This document shows, piece by piece, positions 25,054 to 34,035 of a stretch of 39,034 bases of DNA. The position numbers were made by a program, and so were the translations under genes. This stretch comes from JBCCFW01 sp039029535 (GTDB lineage: Bacteria > Acidobacteriota > JBCCFW01), in NCBI GenBank assembly GCA_039029535.1, contig JBCCFW010000054.1, positions 1-39,034 on the forward strand, read 5' to 3'. How positions within the stretch are numbered: position 1 is the stretch's first letter; each line of letters starts with the position of its first letter. The notes under the pieces are model-generated. The model was given only the letters and a program-made list of their open reading frames with translations. It made no database searches and had not been told where the DNA came from.

Positions 25054-26849
25054 CCCACGACGACGAGACCAGCGCCACGCCGGAGACGACTCCCGGAGCG
25101 TCCGACGAGCCCCGTCACCCGGTCGTGCTCTTCGACGGTCCGTGCAACCTCTGTCATGCCGCCGTCCAGTGGATCCTCGAGCGGGATCCGGAAGGACGCT
25201 TTCGCTTCGCGTCGCTTCAGTCGCAGGCCGGACGCGACGTCCTCGCCGGACACGACGTCACCGACGCGGACGGCTCGGCTCCCGACAGCGTGGTCCTCGT
25301 CGACGACGAGGGAGCCCACGTGCGCTCCACGGCCATGCTCCGCATCGCCCGTCATCTCGGTCTCCCCTACTCGCTGCTCGGCCTCTTTCTCGTCCTGCCG
25401 CGCTTCCTCCGCGATGCCGCCTACCGCCTCATCGCCGCCAACCGCTACCGATGGTTCGGCAAGCAGACCCACTGCCTCGTGCCGACCCCGAACCTGTCGG
25501 CCCGTTTCCTCGACGCCGACGAGCCACCGATCGTCATCGAGCCCACCGAGGACGACGCCCCGTCGAGCGGCGAACGTCGCTCGGTGCTGACCGCCTGGCT
25601 GGCTCGGCTCGCCCTCGCCTACGTCTTGATCCACATGGCGCCTTACCTGCGCATCTTCGGATCGCTGCCGTTGGTCGGCCCCGCCTTCGCCGGTCTCGCC
25701 AGCCTGCCCGGGCTCGTGCTCGACCCCCTCTACGTCTGGCTCGGTCGCACCCTCCTCGGCGTCGAGGTCTCGACCTCCTTCACCGGCAGCGGCGACACGA
25801 CCTTCGACTACATCGAGACCTTCATCGAGCTGGGCATGGCCCTGGTCGCCTCACTGGTCTGGCTGATCGCCACCCGAGCACGTCCGATCCCCGGCGTGGT
25901 CTGGTCGATCTCGCACGTCGTCGCGCGGTACTACCTCGGGACGTGGCTGCTCATCTACGGCTGGATCAAGCTCTTCCCGCTGCAGTTTCCCTCGCCCGGA
26001 CCCGACCGGCTCATCCAGCCCTATGGGGACTCGTCACCCATGGGTCTCGCGTGGACCTTCATGGGGGCGAGCACCGCCTACCAGATGTTCGCCGGGCTCT
26101 CCGAGCTCATCGGCGGCTACCTGCTCTTCTGGCGTCGCACCTCGCTGCTCGGCGCGCTGGTGAGCGCCGCGGTCATGACCAACGTCATGGCGCTGAACTT
26201 CTTCTACGACGTGCCGGTCAAGCTCTTCTCCACGCACCTCGTCTTGATCGCCATCTTCATCATGGCGCCGGACATCCCTCGCCTGCTGAGCTTCCTGGTC
26301 TTCAACCTCCCGGTGAAGCCCCGCTCGCTGACGCCGCCCTGGAGCGGGAAGAAGCCCTGGGCCCTCATCATCGGGCTCGCGCACCTCGCGTTCGTCCTGG
26401 CGATCACCGCCACCCACGTCACCAGGAACCTGGAGACGGCCCGACAACGGGGCCCCTTCGCCGAGCCCGCGCCGCTGACCGGGATCTACCGGGTCGAGAC
26501 CTTCGAGCACGACGGTCGCGCTGGCCGGGAGAACGAGGATCAGGTGCGCTGGGTGCGCGTGGGCGTGAACGCACCCTGGGTCGCCACCGTGCAGCGGGCC
26601 AGCGGCGATGCCACGCGGATGCGGCTCGCCCTCGACACCGACGCGAAGACGATCTCCTTCGTCGACCGCGGCGCCCAGCCTCCGGAGACGCCGGACTTCA
26701 CCTACACCGAGCCCGAGGACGGCGTGCTTCGACTCGAGGGCAGGCTCGACGGCAAGCCGACGATCATCGTCCTACGTGAGGACGCCGAGGGAGCCTTGCT
26801 GGTCGAGCGGGGCTTCCGCTGGGTGAACGAGTACCCGTTCAACAGGTAG
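25050..26849 (+). CDS. DCC1-like thiol-disulfide oxidoreductase (DUF393) fused to a DoxX-like membrane domain
   Basis: A 599-residue membrane protein. Residues 24-150 form a DUF393/DCC domain, with the thioredoxin-like dithiol in FDGPCNLC (Cys32, Cys35) and the helper motifs FRFASLQS and YRWFGKQTHC. A membrane region of about eight helices follows (about 185-465), DoxX-like in character: FIELGMALVASLVWLI, AGLSELIGGYLLFWRR, NVMALNFFYDVPVKLFS. The last 130 residues form a soluble beta-rich domain (LTGIYRVETFEHDG, IIVLREDAEGALLVERGFRW). It may handle disulfide or quinone redox chemistry at the membrane; the reaction is not established. It is coupled to the upstream GNAT gene and converges on 26866 with a 16-bp gap. 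Confidence 0.87.
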   Translation: MTHDDETSATPETTPGASDEPRHPVVLFDGPCNLCHAAVQWILERDPEGRFRFASLQSQAGRDVLAGHDVTDADGSAPDSVVLVDDEGAHVRSTAMLRIARHLGLPYSLLGLFLVLPRFLRDAAYRLIAANRYRWFGKQTHCLVPTPNLSARFLDADEPPIVIEPTEDDAPSSGERRSVLTAWLARLALAYVLIHMAPYLRIFGSLPLVGPAFAGLASLPGLVLDPLYVWLGRTLLGVEVSTSFTGSGDTTFDYIETFIELGMALVASLVWLIATRARPIPGVVWSISHVVARYYLGTWLLIYGWIKLFPLQFPSPGPDRLIQPYGDSSPMGLAWTFMGASTAYQMFAGLSELIGGYLLFWRRTSLLGALVSAAVMTNVMALNFFYDVPVKLFSTHLVLIAIFIMAPDIPRLLSFLVFNLPVKPRSLTPPWSGKKPWALIIGLAHLAFVLAITATHVTRNLETARQRGPFAEPAPLTGIYRVETFEHDGRAGRENEDQVRWVRVGVNAPWVATVQRASGDATRMRLALDTDAKTISFVDRGAQPPETPDFTYTEPEDGVLRLEGRLDGKPTIIVLREDAEGALLVERGFRWVNEYPFNR

Positions 26850-26865
26850 CCCGGCGAGTCCTCGT

Positions 26866-29058
26866 TCAGGGGCAGGCCGGCACCGGTCGTTCGAGACCGG
26901 TCCAGTCCCGACCGAGCCCGTCGGGCGCGGGTCCGCAGGGGTTGCTCGCGGCCACCAGGTAGTAGAAGCCGACCTCCGGCAGCTCGAGATCCTCGACGCT
27001 CGCATCGGCACTCGTCACGAGGCAGACGTGATCGTGCGGCCTCGGTCGCGGACCGAGCGCCAGGCCGGGCAGGGTGCCTCGATGGAGCGCGTACGTGGTC
27101 GCCAGCGCCACCGGGTCCCAGCTCACGGTGGTGCCGCCGAGACGGAGACTGCTGCCTGGACCGACCAGCGGCGGACCGAGAGCATCGTCGAAGCCCGGGC
27201 AGGCGTCACAACCGTCGGGGACCGCGTCCGCATCCTCATCGAGGGTGTCGTCGGCGCCCGGGCACGTGTCGTCAGAGTTGCAGCTCCCGTCGCCGTCGCT
27301 GTCATCGGGCGCATCGTCCGGACAGGGGTCGCAACCGTCGGCGGCACCGTCTCCGTCACGGTCCTCATCATCGGGGAAGCCCGGACACGCGTCACAGCCA
27401 TCGGCGACGGTGTCGCCGTCCACGTCGAGCGCATCGTCGTGACCAGGACACGCGTCGTCGGAGTCGCAAGCGCCGTCACCATCGGAGTCGCCCGTGGCGT
27501 CGTCGGGACAGGCGTCGCAGTCGTCGGGCACGCCATCGGCATCGCGATCGCGAGCATCGTCGGAGCCCGGGCAGAGGTCGTCGCTGTCACAGGCACCGTC
27601 CCCGTCACTGTCGTCCAGCTCGTCTTCCGGGCAGGCGTCGCAACCGTCCGGGGTCGTGTCGCCGTCGGTGTCGATGCGATCGTCTGAGTCAGGGCAAAGG
27701 TCGTCGCTGTCACAGCTCCCGTCGCCGTCCGAGTCGTCCGGGGCGTCGACCGGGCAAGGATCACAGGCGTCGGGCACGCCGTCCCCGTCCTCGTCGGCGG
27801 CCCCCCGGGCCGGCAAGGTGACGACGGGACCGCCCGCCGGATCCCAGACGTCGAGACCGGAGGGCAGCGCGAGCGGGTCGGCGTCGTCGACCTCGGCGAC
27901 CAGGCCGGAGCCGGCGGTGATGAGCGTGCGGACTTCCAGCGCGCTCGGCGTGACGTGAACCCACTGGACCTGGTTGAACGAGCCCATCGCCCGGGTCCAG
28001 TCCTTGTCGTCGTTGGCCGTGCGCAGCGGCGCCCCCCAGCAGCCTTCACCGACGTAGACCGTGCCGTTCTCGTCGTCGCGGAGAAAGCCCTCGTCGTTGC
28101 CCGGCCCCGTGAAGGGCCTGACCGGGTAGGTGCGCTTGACCAGGTGAGAGTCGCACTCGACCACCAGGTCCACGCGATGGTCGAAGAAGTGCTGCGCCCA
28201 GGCGTCGTACTCGTCGGTCCCCTCCGACTTGCTCGTCGTGTGGGGTCGCATGGGCTTGTGGTACTGCGCCACGCGGAAGACGTGGTCGTCGCCGAAGTCG
28301 GCCAGGTCGCCGTCGAGCCAGGTCGCCTGGCTCCCGCCCTCCACGATCTGAGAGTTCAGCGTGTAGGCCCGGAGCTGCGTGCCGCCGAAGCTGAACGCGA
28401 AGTACACGTCGGCCGAGGGCGGATCGAAGAGGCCGGTCACCGACGCGTTGGACTCGTGGTTCCCCCGAGTCGTGACGATGGGGTACATCCTGCCGTCCGG
28501 CGAGCGCGTGAGCTGCCAGTCGTCGAGCCAGTCCTCCCATTCCTCGTCGGTGTCATCGTCGGTGTAGTCCCCACCGAACGCGATGAACAGCGGACGCAGC
28601 CGCGACACCAGCACGTTGGCGTCCTGACGCGGCCCCCGGTTGTTACGTGAATCACCGCCGGCCACGAAGCTGAACTCGGCGCACTCGTTCGGCGCCGTCT
28701 TGAACCACATCCGCTCGCTTGGACCCTCGTCGTCGACGATCACGAAGTAGTGAGCCGTGTCGGGTGCGAGCCCGGTCAGGCGCACGAAACGATTGTCCAT
28801 GCCCTTGGCGGTACTCGTGCGAGCGGGCGACGTCGAGTGCGCGTAGGCCGCCCAGTCCATCCCGTGATCCACCGTGTCCCAGTACAAGACGGGGTCCGCT
28901 CCGCTCGCCTGATTCCAGGCGACGACCATGGTCGTGGCCGGATCGTCGCGCCAGGTCAGTCGGTACTTCTCCGTCAGGGCGACGGTCGACCGCGGCCAGG
29001 TCGCGAGGACGAGGAGCAAGAGCCCGAGGAGCAGGCCACGACGTCGAAGCTCAAGCAT
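26866..29058 (-). CDS. Secreted purple-acid-phosphatase-like metallophosphoesterase with TSP3 repeats
   Basis: A 730-residue exported protein. The ATG at 29058 starts a signal peptide (LLLGLLLLVLATWPRSTVA) and overlaps the stop of the upstream membrane gene by 8 bp (ATGCTTGA). An N-terminal fibronectin-like domain (KYRLTWRDDPATTMVVAWNQ) precedes the phosphoesterase. Its metal-site motifs are GGDSRNN (Asp136), FGGDYTD, RGNHES (His201), VAQYHKP and SHLVKRTYPV; the usual GHxH is altered to CDSH, so activity should be treated with care. Ten thrombospondin type 3 units (residues 422-627) follow, then the shared C-terminal domain (YALHRGTLPGL, HDHVC, FYYLVAASN, LERPVPACP). It likely hydrolyses phosphate esters at the cell surface or outside. 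Confidence 0.9.
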   Translation of the reverse strand: MLELRRRGLLLGLLLLVLATWPRSTVALTEKYRLTWRDDPATTMVVAWNQASGADPVLYWDTVDHGMDWAAYAHSTSPARTSTAKGMDNRFVRLTGLAPDTAHYFVIVDDEGPSERMWFKTAPNECAEFSFVAGGDSRNNRGPRQDANVLVSRLRPLFIAFGGDYTDDDTDEEWEDWLDDWQLTRSPDGRMYPIVTTRGNHESNASVTGLFDPPSADVYFAFSFGGTQLRAYTLNSQIVEGGSQATWLDGDLADFGDDHVFRVAQYHKPMRPHTTSKSEGTDEYDAWAQHFFDHRVDLVVECDSHLVKRTYPVRPFTGPGNDEGFLRDDENGTVYVGEGCWGAPLRTANDDKDWTRAMGSFNQVQWVHVTPSALEVRTLITAGSGLVAEVDDADPLALPSGLDVWDPAGGPVVTLPARGAADEDGDGVPDACDPCPVDAPDDSDGDGSCDSDDLCPDSDDRIDTDGDTTPDGCDACPEDELDDSDGDGACDSDDLCPGSDDARDRDADGVPDDCDACPDDATGDSDGDGACDSDDACPGHDDALDVDGDTVADGCDACPGFPDDEDRDGDGAADGCDPCPDDAPDDSDGDGSCNSDDTCPGADDTLDEDADAVPDGCDACPGFDDALGPPLVGPGSSLRLGGTTVSWDPVALATTYALHRGTLPGLALGPRPRPHDHVCLVTSADASVEDLELPEVGFYYLVAASNPCGPAPDGLGRDWTGLERPVPACP
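27178..27795 (-). repeat. Ten alternating thrombospondin type 3 (calcium-binding) repeats
   Basis: Long units (D-x-DGD-x3-D-x-CD-x-CP, about 21 residues) alternate with short units (SDGDG-x-C-x-SDD-x-CP, about 20 residues), five of each. The Asp-rich coding repeats give Val/Ile/Arg-rich frames on the opposite strand, which are not genes. Confidence 0.88.
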
Positions 29059-30016
29059 GAGAGGGAAGCTCCGGTGAAGCGGGCACGAAGGAGTCGGATG
29101 ACGGCAGCGGATCGATGGTGGTCGCTGCACGGCGGCGCAGCTCGAGGATCCCGAGGAGCGCGAGCGGAAGGAGCCCGTGAGGCAGGCGGAGCACGGTCTC
29201 GAAGAGCCACTGGTCGAGACTCGCGAGCGCGAAGTCGAGCGAGAAGTGGCACCACGTTCGGGCGAGCGCGGTCAGGAATCCCCAGGCCGTGCAGTAGAGC
29301 AAGGCCGCGAGCTGGAGCTGCCGCTGGGGGACGAACAGCAGCACGCAAGCAACGACGTCGGCGACGCCCGCCGTCCGCAGGAGCCCCACGCTCGCCGGCT
29401 CGGCCAAGCCGGTAGCGGTCATGATCATGGTGACGTAGTGGCCCGGGGTCTCGTACCAGCCGATGGCGTAGAGCCCATGACCGAGGAAGGTGCCCACGAT
29501 CGCGAGACGCAGCGCGAGCAGGAACCCCTTGCTGCTCACCCCGTGGTGCAACGCCACCAGCAGCAGGAAGACGACAGCCCACTGGCTCGAGTACTCGATG
29601 AGCTGAGCACCGTGTCGGAGGTGGTCCTTCCAGTAGAGAAGCGCCAGGCCGCTCAGGCCGAGACCACCCGCGACGAGCACCGCCTGCGCGAGTCGCCACC
29701 CCGGTCGCACGATCAGGGCCAGGAGACCGCAGGCCAGGTAGAGGACGCCGAAGCCGCGGATCGACAGGGTGATGCCCTGGTCGACCGCCAGGCTCCCCGC
29801 CCACTCGCGCCAGCTCATCCCCAGGACGAGACGCACCGGCGTCTCCATGAGGTCCTGATTCCAGAGCAGCGCCCGAAAGGGAGCGTCCCAGCGGAGGTGC
29901 TGCCAGGCCCGGCCCAGGAACACCGCGACGACGCCGAGGCGCAGCAGTCGCAAGACGCCGCGCTCAAGACGCTCGGTCGGCATCCGTTCGAGGAACTCGG
30001 GGGCGGGACGACGCAC
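29051..30016 (-). CDS. Polytopic membrane protein, unknown function
   Basis: A 321-residue integral membrane protein starting at a GTG at 30016 with a GGAGG site 4 nt upstream. It has about seven or eight hydrophobic helices, among them LRLGVVAVFLGRAWQHL, GFGVLYLACGLLALIV, QWAVVFLLLVALHHGV and ADVVACVLLFVP. The general look is DoxX/DUF-type membrane protein, but I cannot name the family. The C-terminus is a short Ser/Pro-rich cytoplasmic or periplasmic tail. Its stop overlaps the phosphatase start, so the two are co-translated, and it may support the export or function of that protein or be unrelated. Confidence 0.82.
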   Translation of the reverse strand: MRRPAPEFLERMPTERLERGVLRLLRLGVVAVFLGRAWQHLRWDAPFRALLWNQDLMETPVRLVLGMSWREWAGSLAVDQGITLSIRGFGVLYLACGLLALIVRPGWRLAQAVLVAGGLGLSGLALLYWKDHLRHGAQLIEYSSQWAVVFLLLVALHHGVSSKGFLLALRLAIVGTFLGHGLYAIGWYETPGHYVTMIMTATGLAEPASVGLLRTAGVADVVACVLLFVPQRQLQLAALLYCTAWGFLTALARTWCHFSLDFALASLDQWLFETVLRLPHGLLPLALLGILELRRRAATTIDPLPSSDSFVPASPELPSHA

Positions 30017-30316
30017 GGGCCCTCCAGGGACGATGAGTCAGTCGGTGTTCACCTCAAGGTGCGGTCTCGGCGGAGACCCGACCAGTAGAAAATTCACTCA
30101 CTCCAGACCGCCGGAGCCCTGAAGACGATGGGACTTTCTCCACTCCCCGCTGGGAACGGTCGGTTTCATCGAGACAACGGCACCCGCCGGGAGGCAACGG
30201 CGAGGCCCTCCGGAGGCGGCCGGAATCGGCAGGAGCGGGCCCGACGTCGGCGAGTGGACAGCACGCCTTCCGAGGCATCAGGATGCTGGAAAGATCGAGT
30301 CGAGTGAGGAGGCCAC
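30017..30316. promoter_or_regulatory. Divergent intergenic region
   Basis: A 300-bp gap between the membrane-protein operon and the histidine kinase. It contains a short hairpin, GGTCTC (30063-30068) with GAGACC (30073-30078), next to the most AT-rich stretch (TAGAAAATTC, about 30085-30094), a likely promoter zone. I did not find a convincing LytTR-type direct repeat or a real small gene here. Confidence 0.35.
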
Positions 30317-33208
30317 GTGCTGATGAGCATGGATGGGATCGCAGGTCGGTGTCGGCCGCTCCTGTCCGCCCTCGTCCTCGCCCTCGCGCCCGCTGCGGTC
30401 TCCGTCGATGCCGGCCACCTCCCCCTCGTCCATTACACGGTCGAGCACGGCCTCCCGAGCTCGGTGGCCTACTGGATCACGCAGGACCGTGACGGCTTCG
30501 TCTGGTTCGCGACCGACTCGGGCCTCGCCCGCTTCGACGGTCGCCGCTTCGAGAGCTTCACCACGGCGGACGGCCTCCCGACCAACTTCATCCTGACGAT
30601 GGAAGAAGACCACCAGGGTCGGCTCTGGTGTCTCCCCTTCCGCGCCCGTCCATTTCTCCTCGAGCCCGACGGGCCCGTGGTGACTCCTCTCGCCACCGAG
30701 GGTGCCGAGCGGGTGGTCATGAACCGAGTCTTCTTCGACTCGCGGGGCCGCACTTGGCTCACCGGTCTTCAAACCCATCGCGTCGATCCCGACGGGACGG
30801 CCCACCGTCTCGACGTCGAGGAGAAGACCAACGCCGTCTACGAGGACGTCGACGGTGCTGCATGGACGATGACACCGCTCGGCTTCGTGCGCCTGACCGG
30901 AACACCTGCCAGGCTCCCGCTCACCGAGTGGTCCCCCGCCCCACTGCGCCCCCGCTTCCTCTGGTCTCCCACCGAGCTGGTCTACCAGGACAGCGCTGGC
31001 CTCGTGCGGAAGACTCCGGAGGGCAGTCGTCGCCTGCGCATCGAGGGTCTCCCCGATGCCCAGCACAACAGGCTCTACCGGGACTCGCACGGCGACGTCT
31101 GGATCGGGAGCACGCAAGGGCTCTACCGCCTGAAGGGCCCCGCCCCCTGGTCCTCGCCGGCCGAGGAGCTGCTGCCCGGACGTCTCATCACGTGCATTCA
31201 CGAAGACCGCGAGCAGAACCTCTGGATCGCCACTCGCAACGACGGCGTCTGGCTACTTCCTCGCAATGCACGCGCCTTCACTCAGCTCGACACTCGCGAC
31301 GGCCTCCCTCACGGAGCGGCCACGGCGCTCGGAAGGGCTGGTGACTCGATCCTCGTCGGTTGTCACACCGGCGATCTCTTCGCGCTTCCCGCGAGCGGTG
31401 ACCCCGAACCCGTCGCGATCGGCCACGTCGACTCGGGGAGCATCCGCGCGCTCACGCCGGTCCCCTCCAGCAGCGATGAGCGGTCGATGCTGATCGTCGC
31501 GGACCTCGCGCTCCACCTCTTGCAGGACGGTGAGCTGAGCCTCCTACTCAAGGGAGCGATCAAGGACACCTGCTTCGAGGCACCGGGCTCCCTGCTCGTC
31601 GCCTCGGGTGAAGGCGTGCACCGGGTGCGGTTCGGCCAGGTCGGACCCGTTCGGGACATCGGCGAGCTCGTCTTCGACGACCGCTGCTACGCGGTCGAGC
31701 TCGACGAGACGACGATCTGGCTGGGGACGACTCAAGGCTTGTATCGGCTCCCACGAGGCGGCCGACCGGATGCCGTCGCCGAGGCCGTCCTCACCGAGAA
31801 CATCGTCGATCTCGCCTGGGCCGGCGACCGACTCTGCGCTTGCAGCACCGACCAGGGGGTCTTCCTGCTCGGTGATCAGGTGGTGCACCTCACCGAGAAG
31901 GACGGTCTCGCCAGCAACAGTTGTCGACGACTCCACGTGGACGAGGAGGGTGCGGTCTGGATCGCGACCACCTCGGGGCTCGACCGCTTCCACCCCGACG
32001 CCCCGCACGACCTGTCGCACTACTCGCGTCGCGACGGGCTCGCCTCCGACGACGTGAACGACATCTTGCGCGTGAACGGTCGGGTTCACGCGGCGACCTT
32101 CCGCGGTGTCTCGATCTTCGACCCGACGGAGCTGCGGTCCGCTCTGGTCGCGCCCTTGCTTCACCTGCGCCGCGTGACCATCGATGGTCGCGAAGTCCCT
32201 CTGGCGACCGAGCATGAGCTGCCCCATGGCCACGGGCCCGTGGGCATCGAGCTGGCCGCTCCCGCCTTCGATGGCGCGGACGGGGGTCTTCGCTACGAGC
32301 ACCGCTTCGCCGGGACGAAGGTCACCTGGCAAGCACTGCAAGAGCCCAGCATGACGCTCAGTCGGCTCGGTCCGGGGCGTCACGTCCTCGAGGTCCGGGC
32401 TCTCGACGAGCACGATGTCGCGAGCGACACGGTGTCGATCGTCTTCGACGTCGCGACGGCCTGGTGGGCCACCTGGTGGTTCCAGCTCACCAGCCTGCTC
32501 GGGGTCGCCGCGATCGCCGCAGCGGTGGTCCGTCAGCGCAACCGCCGGGTCGCGCTGACGAACCGGCTCGCCGCGCTTCAGGGTCAAGCCCTCCAGCTCC
32601 AGATGAACCCGCACTTCATCTTCAACTCGATGAACGCCCTGCAAGGGCTCATCGCCAAGGGCGAGCGTCAGCAGGCCAACCGTCACGTCGCCTCCCTCGG
32701 CCTGCTCATGCGGAAGATCCTCACCAACTCGCGGGAGTCCCAGGTGAGCCTGGGCGAGGTGGTGGAGACCCTGAGTCTCTATCTCGAGCTGAATCAGCGC
32801 CGCTTCCAAGATCGGCTGCGCTGGCAGCTCCGCGTGGACGAGGAGCTCGACCGCGGCTCCGTGCAGCTCCCGCCCATGCTCGTCCAACCGCTGGTGGAGA
32901 ACGCCATCGAGCATGGGCTGGCGAGTCGTGGCGGGCGGGGCGAGGTGCGCATCACCTTCACGATCGAGGCTTCCCGGCTCGTCATCGAGGTCACCGACGA
33001 CGGTGTCGGCCGATCCCCACGACGCGACGGGCATCGCTCGGCCGGTCTCGCCATCACCCGCGAGCGGCTGGCGTTGATCTCGGGCGGCGAGGGACGCCTC
33101 GACATCGAAGACCTCCAGGACGAAGCCGGCGAGCCACGCGGCACTCGCGTGCGACTGGCCTTCCCACTCCGACACGACCGAGAAACGATCGGGAACGACC
33201 ATGACTGA
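30317..33208 (+). CDS. Sensor histidine kinase, Reg_prop propeller / Y_Y_Y / LytS-type
   Basis: A 963-residue membrane sensor kinase. The GTG at 30317 has a GAGGAGG site; an ATG two codons on is equally possible. After a signal sequence (LLSALVLALAPAAVSVDA) come about eight Reg_prop blades with motifs such as VWFATDSGLARFDGRRFESF, VWIGSTQGLYRL and VWIATTSGLDRF. A Y_Y_Y domain follows (LRYEHRFAGTKVTWQAL), then a transmembrane helix at about 716-738. The cytoplasmic His_kinase domain has the motif QMNPHFIFNSMNALQG with phospho-acceptor His766, and the ATPase N-box is QPLVENAIEHGL with G-box DDGVG. This periplasmic sensor type often detects glycans or similar ligands. The stop overlaps the response regulator start by 8 bp (ATGACTGA). 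Confidence 0.94.
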   Translation: MLMSMDGIAGRCRPLLSALVLALAPAAVSVDAGHLPLVHYTVEHGLPSSVAYWITQDRDGFVWFATDSGLARFDGRRFESFTTADGLPTNFILTMEEDHQGRLWCLPFRARPFLLEPDGPVVTPLATEGAERVVMNRVFFDSRGRTWLTGLQTHRVDPDGTAHRLDVEEKTNAVYEDVDGAAWTMTPLGFVRLTGTPARLPLTEWSPAPLRPRFLWSPTELVYQDSAGLVRKTPEGSRRLRIEGLPDAQHNRLYRDSHGDVWIGSTQGLYRLKGPAPWSSPAEELLPGRLITCIHEDREQNLWIATRNDGVWLLPRNARAFTQLDTRDGLPHGAATALGRAGDSILVGCHTGDLFALPASGDPEPVAIGHVDSGSIRALTPVPSSSDERSMLIVADLALHLLQDGELSLLLKGAIKDTCFEAPGSLLVASGEGVHRVRFGQVGPVRDIGELVFDDRCYAVELDETTIWLGTTQGLYRLPRGGRPDAVAEAVLTENIVDLAWAGDRLCACSTDQGVFLLGDQVVHLTEKDGLASNSCRRLHVDEEGAVWIATTSGLDRFHPDAPHDLSHYSRRDGLASDDVNDILRVNGRVHAATFRGVSIFDPTELRSALVAPLLHLRRVTIDGREVPLATEHELPHGHGPVGIELAAPAFDGADGGLRYEHRFAGTKVTWQALQEPSMTLSRLGPGRHVLEVRALDEHDVASDTVSIVFDVATAWWATWWFQLTSLLGVAAIAAAVVRQRNRRVALTNRLAALQGQALQLQMNPHFIFNSMNALQGLIAKGERQQANRHVASLGLLMRKILTNSRESQVSLGEVVETLSLYLELNQRRFQDRLRWQLRVDEELDRGSVQLPPMLVQPLVENAIEHGLASRGGRGEVRITFTIEASRLVIEVTDDGVGRSPRRDGHRSAGLAITRERLALISGGEGRLDIEDLQDEAGEPRGTRVRLAFPLRHDRETIGNDHD

Positions 33209-33941
33209 CGAACGACTGACCGCCGTCCTGGTGGAAGACGAGCTGGAGGGCCAGGAGACGCTGCGCTCGCTCCTGGAGTGCTACTGCGCGGACGTCGAGG
33301 TGACGGCGACCGCCACGGGCGTGAAGGAGGCCTGCGAGGTCATCACCCGCGAGTCACCGGCCATCGTGTTCCTCGACGTGCAGCTCGAGGACGGCACGGG
33401 GCTGGACGTCCTGCACGCCCTCCCCGAGCTCGACGCTGCGGTCATCTTCACGACGGCCTGGGACCGCCACGCGCTGGAGGCCATGCGATTGGCGGCGGTG
33501 GACTACCTGCTCAAGCCCATCGACCCCACCCTGTTGGAAGAGGCGGTGGAGCGCGCCCGCCAGCGTCACGTCGACCAGCGGCTGCGGTCCTTCCGGGTGA
33601 ACCTCCGCGAGGCCGAGCTCCAGGATCGCCGCATCGCCCTCCCCATCTCCAGCGGCTACTCGTTCGTGCAGCTCTCCGAGATCCTCCGGCTCAGCGGCGA
33701 GGACAACTACACGCGCTTCCACCTCACCGACGAACGCGAGTACCTGGTCGCCCGCACGCTCAAGGAGCACGAGGAGATGCTCGCGCGCTCGGGCTTCCTG
33801 CGGGTTCACAAGTCACACGTCGTGAATCTCCGTCACGTGCGCGAGCTCCATCGCGAGAGCCGGCTCGTGCTCTCGGACGGCTCGTCCATCGAGGTCGCGC
33901 GACGACGACGGCCCGAGCTGCTGGCAAGGCTGTCTCCCTAG
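33201..33941 (+). CDS. LytTR-family response regulator
   Basis: A 246-residue partner of the upstream sensor kinase. The receiver domain has the acidic pair Glu12-Asp13, phospho-acceptor Asp59 (FLDVQLEDGTG), a conserved Thr in the segment IFTTAWD, and Lys105 (YLLKPID). The C-terminal LytTR DNA-binding domain covers about 145-246, with the motifs IRLSGEDNYTRFHL-type (here ILRLSGEDNYTRFHL), ARTLKEHEEMLA, FLRVHKSHVVNLRHV and LSDGSSIEVARRRR. LytTR regulators bind paired direct repeats upstream of their targets. Being coupled to the kinase, it forms a classical two-component system. The target genes are not identified. Confidence 0.96.
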   Translation: MTDERLTAVLVEDELEGQETLRSLLECYCADVEVTATATGVKEACEVITRESPAIVFLDVQLEDGTGLDVLHALPELDAAVIFTTAWDRHALEAMRLAAVDYLLKPIDPTLLEEAVERARQRHVDQRLRSFRVNLREAELQDRRIALPISSGYSFVQLSEILRLSGEDNYTRFHLTDEREYLVARTLKEHEEMLARSGFLRVHKSHVVNLRHVRELHRESRLVLSDGSSIEVARRRRPELLARLSP

Positions 33942-34035
33942 CCCGAACACGACCTCGACCAGCTCGCCGAAGATGGCGATGTCGCCGAGGGTGGAGAGCG
34001 CTGGGAGATGGTGGAACACCACCAGCCTCCGCTCG

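Noticed and set aside
24620..26779. 719-codon plus-strand frame over the GNAT and DCC/DoxX genes
   Set aside because: Arg/Pro/His-rich shadow frame; the other frames give GNAT and DCC motifs.
27028..27687. Val/Ile-rich 219-codon plus-strand frame that could look like a membrane protein
   Set aside because: It is the complement of the Asp-codon-rich TSP3 repeats and inherits their periodicity.
27178..27795. Regular DNA repeats that could be mistaken for a CRISPR or minisatellite array
   Set aside because: The repeats follow codons of the TSP3 units, are imperfect and have no unique spacers.
30054..30278. 74-codon minus-strand frame in the 300-bp divergent gap
   Set aside because: No ribosome binding site or protein-like pattern; the region is better read as promoter DNA.
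31544..33202. 552-codon minus-strand frame opposite the histidine kinase
   Set aside because: No domain; the plus strand has a complete sensor kinase.
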